NCBI GenBank assembly: GCA_024235915.1
Contig: JACKLO010000028.1
Location: forward strand, 1 to 45,912
Origin: Burkholderiaceae bacterium
GTDB lineage: Bacteria; Pseudomonadota; Gammaproteobacteria; Burkholderiales; Burkholderiaceae_C
Length of the DNA: 45,912 bases
Reading direction: 5' to 3'
The position numbers were made by a program, and so were the translations under genes. Positions 40,678-45,912 of this stretch are shown piece after piece. Numbering within the stretch: position 1 is the stretch's first letter; each line of letters starts with the position of its first letter. The notes below the pieces were generated by a model, which ran no database searches, had not been told where the DNA came from, and was given only the letters and a program-made list of their open reading frames with translations.

Positions 40678-42950
40678 ACGCAGCACGCGATGCGGTGCCG
40701 ACCACACGACCGCAGGTGGGCGTCGCCCTGCCGCACGAATCAGCGCACCTGCACGTGCGCGGTGAGGCCAGCTACATCGATGACCTCCCGGAGCTCGCCG
40801 GCACGCTGCACGCGGCCGTGGGGTTTTCGCCGCTGGCGCATGGCCGGCTGCTGGGCGTGGACGTCGACACCTTGCGCGGCCTGCCGGGTGTGGTGGCCGT
40901 GCTCACTGCCGCCGACATCCCGGGCACCAACGACTGTGGCCCCATCGTGCACGACGACCCCATCCTGGCCGACAGCACGCTGCACTACCTGGGCCAACCT
41001 GTCTTCCTGGTCGTGGCCGCCACGCGCGATTTGGCCCGCCGCGCCGCAGCGCGCGCGAAGGACTTCATTCGCGCCGACGCACTGCCACCGGTGTTGACCG
41101 CGCGCGAGGCGCATGCCAGGCAGCAGTACGTGGTGCCACCCATGCACCTGAACCGAGGCGATGCCGCCGCCGCCATCGCCGCCGCGCCGCATCGCATGAC
41201 CGGCAGCTTCAGCCTCGGTGGCCAGGAGCAGTTCTACCTGGAAGGCCAGATCAGCTATGCACTGCCGCAGGAAGACGCCAGCCTGCAACTGCACTGTTCC
41301 ACCCAGCATCCCACCGAGATGCAGCACGTCGTAGCGCACGCGCTGGGCTGGTCGCAGCACCAGGTGCAGGTGACCTGCCGGCGCATGGGCGGTGGCTTTG
41401 GCGGCAAGGAAAGCCAATCCGCGGTGTTTGCCGCGCTGGCCAGCGTGGCGGCCGCGAAACTCGGCCGGCCGGTCAAGCTGCGCGTGGACCGTGACGACGA
41501 CTTCCTGATCACCGGCCGCCGGCATGGCTTTGAGTTCGACTGGACGGTGGGCTTCGACGACGATGGCCGCATCCTTGGCGTCGAGGCGGACCTGATCGCG
41601 AATGCCGGCTGCACGGCCGACCTGTCGCCGCCGGTGATGACCCGCGCGCTGTGCCACTTCGACAACGCGTACTGGCTCCCGCACGTGGCGCTGCATGGCT
41701 ATTGCGCGAGGACGAACACGCAGAGCAACACGGCCTTCCGCGGCTTCGGCGGCCCGCAGGGCGCGTTCGCCGTGGAGCGGCTGCTCGATGACATCGCGCG
41801 CAGGCTGGGCCGTGACCCGCTGGCCGTGAGGCAGGCCAACTTCTATGGCCGGGCTGAACACAACATCACCCCGTACGGCCAGGTGGTGGAAGACAACGTC
41901 ATCCATGACCTGATGGCGCGCTTGGCCGCGGCGGCCCGCTGGTCGGTGCGGCGCGCCGAAGTCGCCCGCTTCAATGCCACCAGCCCGGTGCTGAAGAAGG
42001 GCCTGGGTCTGATGCCGCTGAAGTTCGGCATCAGCTTCAACGTGGCGCACTTCAACCAGGCCGGTGCGCTGGTGCACGTCTACACCGACGGCAGCGTGCT
42101 CGTGAACCACGGCGGCACCGAAATGGGCCAGGGCCTGAACACCAAGGTGGCGCAGGTGGTGGCCCATGAACTGGGCCTGCCGCTGAAGTGGGTGCGCGTG
42201 ACGGCCACCGACACCCAGAAGGTGGCCAACACCTCGGCCACCGCCGCCAGCACCGGCAGCGACCTCAACGGCAAGGCCGCGCAGGCGGCGGCGCGCACGC
42301 TGCGCCAGCGCTTGGATGCCTTCGTGGCCGAGCACCCCCAGCACGCTGGCGCGGCGTGGCCGGCGCTGGTGCAGGCGGCCTACGCCGCCCGCGTGCAGCT
42401 GTGGAGCGACGGCTTCTATGCCACGCCCGGCCTGCACTGGGACCGCGAGCGGCTGCAGGGCCGACCGTTCTTCTACTTTGCCTACGGCGCTGCGATCGCC
42501 GAGGTGGTGGTGGACACGCTGACCGGCGAACACCGCGTGCTGCGCGCCGACGTGCTGCACGATGTGGGTCGATCCTTGAACCCCGCCATCGACATCGGCC
42601 AGATTGAGGGGGCGTTCGTCCAGGGCCAGGGCTGGCTGACCAGCGAGGAGCTGGTCTGGCACCCGCAGACCGGCCTGCTGGCCACCCACGCGCCCAGCAC
42701 CTACAAGATTCCCACCGCCAACGACTGCCCGCCGGTGTTCAACGTGGCGCTGTACGACGCCGACAACCCGGCCGACAGCATCCACCGCAGCAAGGCTGTC
42801 GGCGAACCCCCGATCCTGCTGCCGTTCAGCGTCTTCCTGGCCATCCGCGACGCAGTGGCCAGCACCGGTGCGCCGGGCTGCCTGCCGCCGCTGCGCGCAC
42901 CGGCAACGCCGGAGGCGGTGATGGATGCGCTGGAGGCGGTGCGCCTGTGA
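40674..42950 (+). CDS. xdhB: Xanthine dehydrogenase molybdopterin-binding subunit
   Basis: This 758-residue catalytic subunit oxidises hypoxanthine to xanthine and xanthine to urate. Seen are the substrate-binding stretch GQEQFYLEGQ, RRMGGGFGGKESQ, TAFRGFGGPQGAF with the substrate-orienting arginine, GGTEMGQGLNTKVAQ, and SKAVGEPPILLPFSVF with the catalytic glutamate. These are xanthine dehydrogenase signatures and differ from the CoxL-like subunit at 357-2678. ATG 40674 overlaps the xdhA stop by four bases. The chaperone gene xdhC comes only after a 500-base gap. Confidence 0.97.
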   Translation: MNAARDAVPTTRPQVGVALPHESAHLHVRGEASYIDDLPELAGTLHAAVGFSPLAHGRLLGVDVDTLRGLPGVVAVLTAADIPGTNDCGPIVHDDPILADSTLHYLGQPVFLVVAATRDLARRAAARAKDFIRADALPPVLTAREAHARQQYVVPPMHLNRGDAAAAIAAAPHRMTGSFSLGGQEQFYLEGQISYALPQEDASLQLHCSTQHPTEMQHVVAHALGWSQHQVQVTCRRMGGGFGGKESQSAVFAALASVAAAKLGRPVKLRVDRDDDFLITGRRHGFEFDWTVGFDDDGRILGVEADLIANAGCTADLSPPVMTRALCHFDNAYWLPHVALHGYCARTNTQSNTAFRGFGGPQGAFAVERLLDDIARRLGRDPLAVRQANFYGRAEHNITPYGQVVEDNVIHDLMARLAAAARWSVRRAEVARFNATSPVLKKGLGLMPLKFGISFNVAHFNQAGALVHVYTDGSVLVNHGGTEMGQGLNTKVAQVVAHELGLPLKWVRVTATDTQKVANTSATAASTGSDLNGKAAQAAARTLRQRLDAFVAEHPQHAGAAWPALVQAAYAARVQLWSDGFYATPGLHWDRERLQGRPFFYFAYGAAIAEVVVDTLTGEHRVLRADVLHDVGRSLNPAIDIGQIEGAFVQGQGWLTSEELVWHPQTGLLATHAPSTYKIPTANDCPPVFNVALYDADNPADSIHRSKAVGEPPILLPFSVFLAIRDAVASTGAPGCLPPLRAPATPEAVMDALEAVRL

Positions 42951-43024
42951 GCGGATGTCGTCGACTGACGGCTTCGGTGGTCCATCAACGCCGCCGTTCA
43001 GCGTGGCCAGGGGGTCCGGGCAGG

Positions 43025-43345
43025 CGTTCTCCGGCCCACGCTCGCGGGGCGCTGCCCGTGGTGTGCCACCGACGAGGCCTCAACACCGGCGTCGGTGTGT
43101 CACCGACGAGGCGACCGCGAATGGGGCCTGCGGCCGCCCACCCGAACCCCCGGCCCCTCTTCGGCACCGAGGCGTCGGTCTCGCGGCCGCTGGAACACAG
43201 CGAGCGGGTGTCGCAGGGTGGCGGTGGCGCCTGCGGGCGCAGGACCCATTCGCGGTCGCCTGGACGCTGACGCACCACTGTCGGCGTTGAAGCCTCGGCC
43301 GCTGATCAACCATGGCAGCGCCCCGCGAGCGTGGGCCGGAGAACG
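43025..43345. repeat. 321-bp imperfect palindromic element between xdhB and xdhC
   Basis: Two 113-base arms, 43025-43137 and 43233-43345, are reverse complements without a gap, around a 95-base centre. The outer 32 bases are a perfect match (43025-43056 with 43314-43345), the middle is diverged and the inner 28 bases (43110-43137 with 43233-43260) differ at only a few places. Within the left arm an 18-base unit GTGTGYCACCGACGAGGC occurs twice (43061-43078, 43095-43112). This fills most of the 500 bases between the two genes; I see no gene in it. The structure suits a REP/BIME-like or miniature inverted-repeat element. Confidence 0.8.
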
Positions 43346-43450
43346 GGGGCGACGCCGCCGCCCTGCTGCAGGGGCGGTGGAGCGCGAAGACCACGAGCGC
43401 TCGAACATGCACTTCCGCTCCGGCTCGAAAGCGGTCGCAGGAACAAGGGC

Positions 43451-44245
43451 ATGACGCCGCTTCAGCTGCACCGCACCGCACACGCCTGGCTTCAAACCGG
43501 CCGCGCCGCGACCATCGTCGAAGTGCGCTCCCACCGTGGCAGCGTGCCGCGCGAAACCGGCACGCGCATGCTGGTGACGACCGACACGGTGGTCGGCACG
43601 ATTGGCGGCGGGCACCTGGAGTGGCAGGCGATTGCGCACGCGCGCGCGGGCCGGCTCGACGATTGGGCCGTGGCCCTGGGGCCATCACTGGGTCAGTGCT
43701 GCGGCGGTGCGCTGGTCCTGGGCTTCCAGCCGCTCACGCACGAGGCGCTGGCCGCCTGGACGCTGCTGCCGCCGCGCTTCGTGCTGCAGTTGTACGGCGC
43801 GGGACACGTCGGTCGGGCCATCGCGCACCTGCTGGCCGACATCCACTGCGTGGTGACGTGGGTCGACGCGCGCGACGCGGAGTTCCCCGCGGGCATCGCG
43901 AGCCACATCGAAGCACGTTGCGTGGACGACCCGCCTGCCGAAGTGGCCACGGCGCCGAAAGGTTGCCACTACCTCGTGCTCACCCACAGCCACGACCTCG
44001 ACCTGGAGATCACCGAGGCCATCTTGCGCAGGGGTGACTTCGGTTTCCTGGGTCTGATCGGCTCGGCCAGCAAGCGTGCTCGGTTCGTGCATCGGTTCGA
44101 GGCCCGCGGTCTGGCGCCGGAGATGCTGACACGCTTGACCTGCCCCATTGGCCTGCCCGGTCTGTACGGCAAGGAGCCCGCGGTGCTCGCCATCAGTGCC
44201 GTGGCGCAGCTGCTGCGCCTTGTGGGCGACAACGACAACGGTTAG
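43451..44245 (+). CDS. xdhC: Xanthine dehydrogenase accessory protein XdhC
   Basis: This 264-residue protein binds molybdenum cofactor, helps its sulfuration and inserts it into XdhB. The N-terminal XdhC/CoxI domain shows RSHRGSVPRETGTRMLV, GTIGGGHLEWQAIAHAR and GPSLGQCCGGALVLGF with the paired cysteines; the C-terminal half is a Rossmann domain (LYGAGHVGRAIAHLLAD, LIGSASKRARFVHRFEARG). ATG 43451 is preceded by AGGAACAAGGG. It is separated from xdhB by the palindromic element, so it may be transcribed less or differently than xdhAB. Confidence 0.95.
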   Translation: MTPLQLHRTAHAWLQTGRAATIVEVRSHRGSVPRETGTRMLVTTDTVVGTIGGGHLEWQAIAHARAGRLDDWAVALGPSLGQCCGGALVLGFQPLTHEALAAWTLLPPRFVLQLYGAGHVGRAIAHLLADIHCVVTWVDARDAEFPAGIASHIEARCVDDPPAEVATAPKGCHYLVLTHSHDLDLEITEAILRRGDFGFLGLIGSASKRARFVHRFEARGLAPEMLTRLTCPIGLPGLYGKEPAVLAISAVAQLLRLVGDNDNG

Positions 44246-44277
44246 CGTGACCGTTCCACCATGGAGGGGAACACCTC

Positions 44278-44649
44278 ATGAGCCTCGGCCAGTTCTCCAT
44301 CAGCCTCGCCGTCAAGGATCTTGAGGTGTCACGGGCGTTCTACGAAAAGCTGGGCTTCACGGTCTTCGGCGGCAACGCCGAGCACCACTACCTGATCATG
44401 AAACAGGGACCCACGTTGATCGGGCTGTTCCAGGGCATGTTCGAGAAGAACATCCTCACCTTCAACCCGGGCTGGGACGCCGACGCGCAGAACGTCGACC
44501 CGTTCACCGACGTGCGCCAATGGCAGCGGCGCCTGAAGGCCGCAGGCCTGGCACTGACGGAGCAGACCGACGAGGCCGGTAGCGGCCCCGGCTTCTTCAC
44601 GCTGACCGACCCCGACGGCAACCCCATCCTCGTCGACCAGCATCGCTGA
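44278..44649 (+). CDS. VOC-family (glyoxalase/bleomycin resistance-like) protein
   Basis: This 123-residue protein has the paired beta-alpha-beta-beta-beta units of the vicinal-oxygen-chelate fold: SLAVKDLEVSRAFYEKLGFTVFGG, HYLIMKQGPTLIGLFQ, then VRQWQRRLKAAGLALTEQ and FFTLTDPDGNPILVDQHR. A metal site is likely, but the reaction cannot be told (isomerase, dioxygenase or binding protein). It follows xdhC by 32 bases with a GGAGGGG ribosome site and may share its transcript. Confidence 0.9.
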   Translation: MSLGQFSISLAVKDLEVSRAFYEKLGFTVFGGNAEHHYLIMKQGPTLIGLFQGMFEKNILTFNPGWDADAQNVDPFTDVRQWQRRLKAAGLALTEQTDEAGSGPGFFTLTDPDGNPILVDQHR

Positions 44650-44650
44650 A

Positions 44651-44680
44651 AGAAAAAAGCGCGCCACCAGGGCGCGCTTT
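44651..44680. terminator. Bidirectional terminator between VOC and cold-shock genes
   Basis: AAAGCGCGCC (44656-44665), loop ACCAG and GGCGCGCTTT (44671-44680) form a 10-bp perfect stem. On the minus strand it is followed by a T-rich run (TTTTTTCTTT including stem bases), a strong terminator for the cold-shock gene; on the plus strand only TTT follows. Confidence 0.88.
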
Positions 44681-44731
44681 GAGGGGTCCGGCCGCTGCGA
44701 CAGGCTGTCGCTGGCGGCCGGGTCCGGGCGC

Positions 44732-44941
44732 TCAGAGCGCGCGGATCTTCGAAGCCTGGGGGCCCTTCTGGCCTTCCACCACTTCAAACTCGACGCGCTG
44801 GTTCTCCTGCAGCGTCTTGAAGCCGGTGCCCTGGATTTCCTTGAAGTGGGCAAACAGGTCCTTGCCGCCGTTGTCCGGGGCAATGAAGCCGAAGCCCTTG
44901 CTTTCGTTGAACCACTTGACGGTGCCAGTTTCGGTGCTCAT
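44732..44941 (-). CDS. Cold-shock-domain protein (CspA family)
   Basis: This 69-residue single cold-shock domain has RNP1 KGFGFI (15-20) and RNP2 LFAHF (29-33), normal length and the usual MSTETGTVKWFNESKGFGF start. Such proteins bind single-stranded RNA/DNA and melt mRNA structure. ATG 44941 has AAGGAA at the right distance; a longer frame upstream is untranslated leader. The leader carries a hairpin at 44980-45002 followed by six U residues, which may control expression. Confidence 0.95.
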   Translation of the reverse strand: MSTETGTVKWFNESKGFGFIAPDNGGKDLFAHFKEIQGTGFKTLQENQRVEFEVVEGQKGPQASKIRAL

Positions 44942-44979
44942 GTCTTGATTTCCTTGATCGGAGGGGTCAAAAAATGCGT

Positions 44980-45002
44980 CGGCCAATCAACAAGATCGGC
45001 CG
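44980..45002 (-). promoter_or_regulatory. Hairpin plus U-tract in the cold-shock gene leader
   Basis: Read on the minus strand, CGGCCGATC, loop TTGTT and GATTGGCCG form a 9-bp stem with one G-U pair, followed after ACGCA by TTTTTT and then, about 20 bases on, the ribosome site of the cold-shock gene. It could end an upstream transcript, act as an attenuator or be a temperature-sensitive leader element. Confidence 0.5.
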
Positions 45003-45097
45003 GCGCGGTCCAGCAGTCTTCCGAATCGGGAAACTGAGGTCGGGTGAACGCCCCGCGCTGGCGGCCCAGATCAGGCCTGCCATGGCCGCGGTGCGGG

Positions 45098-45346
45098 TCA
45101 TGCATGGGCCAAGCGGGGCATCGAGGCGGCAATTGCCGCGTCGATCCAGGCCAGGCCGTGTTCTGTGGCGTGGCGGGCCGCATCGTCGTGGCTGCCGAAC
45201 ACCGGTTGCAGGCGCATCACACGGTCGTGCGTCATGCTGCCGCGGCCGGAGCGGATGGACACGGCGGCGGACCAGCGGTCAGGGCCGAGCGTGCGGATGA
45301 TCGGGGAAATCAGGTACTTCCCGACTTGGAGGGGACTTGCGATGAC
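45098..45346 (-). CDS. Unrecognised small protein, start unresolved
   Basis: The minus-strand frame ending at TGA 45098 encodes up to 83 residues that look protein-like: QVGKYLISPIIRTLGPDRW, SIRSGRGSMTHDRVMRLQP, ARHATEHGLAWIDAAIA. Aromatic and charged residues are spaced as in a small beta-beta-alpha domain. The frame has no ATG or TTG upstream of the ATG at 45235 (which would give only 45 residues) and only one poorly placed GTG, so the gene either uses an unusual start or has lost its beginning. The open frame continues back to a stop near 45487. It would be transcribed toward the cold-shock gene, 156 bases downstream. Confidence 0.4.
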   Translation of the reverse strand, partial: VIASPLQVGKYLISPIIRTLGPDRWSAAVSIRSGRGSMTHDRVMRLQPVFGSHDDAARHATEHGLAWIDAAIAASMPRLAHA

Positions 45347-45546
45347 TGTCTTTCTGGGGCCGGCGTCCGTGACAGGACAAGCTGCGGCCGGGTTGAACCG
45401 GTTTCGGAACAGGGGTGCGCAGGGTCTGCGCGGGCAGCGGATGGTCTCGATCCGGCGGGGGGTCAGCAGGGGTACTCGCTGCGGACCTCAGGCAACCAGC
45501 AGAAGCACGTTGGGGGACGCGATGGGCGCTGGCCTTGGAAGGGAGA

Positions 45547-45618
45547 TCAAACCTCGATCTCGGTGCAAGCCGGCATGAACACGGCTTGCACGTTGGGCTT
45601 CGAATATAGCACGTTCAT
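45547..45618 (-). CDS. Possible 23-residue leader peptide overlapping the phosphofructokinase stop
   Basis: ATG 45618 overlaps the phosphofructokinase stop as ATGA and opens a 23-codon frame beginning MNVLYSKPNV and ending ACTEIEV, TGA at 45547. The coding stretch contains a perfect 10-bp inverted repeat (45563-45572 with 45582-45591). The ATGA overlap suggests coupled translation, but there is no independent proof that this is expressed. Confidence 0.3.
   Translation of the reverse strand: MNVLYSKPNVQAVFMPACTEIEV
45600..45608 (-). promoter_or_regulatory. Possible extended -10 promoter toward the cold-shock gene
   Basis: On the minus strand TGCTATATT matches the extended -10 pattern TGnTATAAT except for one base, in an otherwise very GC-rich area at the end of the phosphofructokinase gene. 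No -35 element is visible. It would give a leader of over 600 bases for the cold-shock gene. Confidence 0.35.
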
Positions 45619-45912
45619 CGGGCAACGCGCGCCACCGGCACGCCGCGCAGCCGATAGGCATCAGGCATGCCGGTGCCCAGCAGCGGGCGCAGGTAGAGGC
45701 GGAACGCATCGGTGATGTCGGTGCCGCTGTCGGCGATGAAGTGGTCCTCCATCGTGCGCGTCCTGCCCGCGACGGCGGACAGCGGCTGCAGGCTGTAGTC
45801 CGCGGAGTAGAAGCCGGTGCGCTGGATGGCCACCGAGCCGCTGCCCAGCCCCTGGGGCTCGCCCCACATCGCGAACTGCACCGCCTTCTCGCCCACCTCG
45901 CGCGCCTCCCGT
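45615..45912 (-). CDS. 6-phosphofructokinase, C-terminal part (probably PPi-dependent; 5' end outside window)
   Basis: The frame enters from the right edge and ends at TGA 45615, giving 98 residues: EVGEKAVQFAMWGEPQGLGS, SVAIQRTGFYSADYSLQPL, DHFIADSGTDITDAFRLYLRPLLGTGMPDAYRLRG. The motif AREVGEKAVQFA followed by GSVAIQRTG and FRLYLRPLLG is, as I recall, that of the pyrophosphate-dependent phosphofructokinases common in betaproteobacteria. The residues that decide between ATP and PPi lie upstream of the window, so cofactor use is inference. Confidence 0.8.
   Translation of the reverse strand, partial: REAREVGEKAVQFAMWGEPQGLGSGSVAIQRTGFYSADYSLQPLSAVAGRTRTMEDHFIADSGTDITDAFRLYLRPLLGTGMPDAYRLRGVPVARVAR

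Noticed and set aside
43080..43688. 202-residue minus-strand frame over the palindrome and the start of xdhC
   Set aside because: It mirrors the xdhC coding sequence and the repeat arms; Arg/Pro/Ala-rich shadow.
45044..45715. 223-residue open frame on the plus strand in the cold-shock/phosphofructokinase interval
   Set aside because: It runs through the opposite-strand end of phosphofructokinase, and its translation is low-complexity with no motif.

Overview
The window is very GC-rich, with long shadow frames and gene content typical of a motile, metabolically versatile betaproteobacterium. A Burkholderiales member of the Rubrivivax/Leptothrix/Ideonella type is my inference. Pointers are a PEP-CTERM protein, an acdR-acdS pair, a large chemoreceptor set, xdhABC with guaD, and a Bmp-type nucleoside importer. 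No rRNA, tRNA, CRISPR array, transposase or integrase was seen.

Layout. (1) 2-319: C-terminal end of an Hpt-domain protein. (2) 357-6261, minus strand: a tight run of cytoplasmic sensor kinase, NarL-type regulator, EgtB/SenA-like iron enzyme and a two-subunit molybdenum hydroxylase. (3) 6323-20998, plus strand: a chemotaxis island with a CheZ-like protein, CheY, CheA, six chemoreceptors and two nearly identical CheW proteins. It is divided by hairpin terminators, and three sigma-28-like promoters fit the gene starts. (4) 21017-28826: accessory genes: FtsX-like permease, DODA-type dioxygenase, small membrane protein, adenine/adenosine deaminase, PEP-CTERM protein, SRPBCC protein, epoxide-hydrolase-like enzyme and a free-standing CZB zinc-binding protein. 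(5) 28914-30598: Lrp-type regulator divergent from a genuine ACC deaminase. (6) 30770-31996: a lone flagellin. (7) 32006-44245: a purine locus. On the minus strand guaD, a four-part Bmp-type ABC importer and a Rieske oxygenase form one overlapping unit; xdhA, xdhB and xdhC run the other way, with a 321-bp imperfect palindrome between xdhB and xdhC. (8) 44278-45912: VOC protein, cold-shock protein with a long structured upstream region, and the C-terminus of a phosphofructokinase.

How the parts fit. The chemotaxis genes, the CZB protein and the flagellin look like one flagellar-class regulon sharing a FliA-type promoter pattern. The purine locus reads as a pathway: uptake of purines or nucleosides, deamination of guanine (GuaD) and adenine (24930-25973), and oxidation of hypoxanthine/xanthine to urate by XdhAB matured by XdhC. 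The Rieske oxygenase at the end of the importer operon has no assigned role and may widen this pathway to modified purines. The least conventional assembly is the kinase-regulator-EgtB/SenA-like-molybdenum hydroxylase operon.
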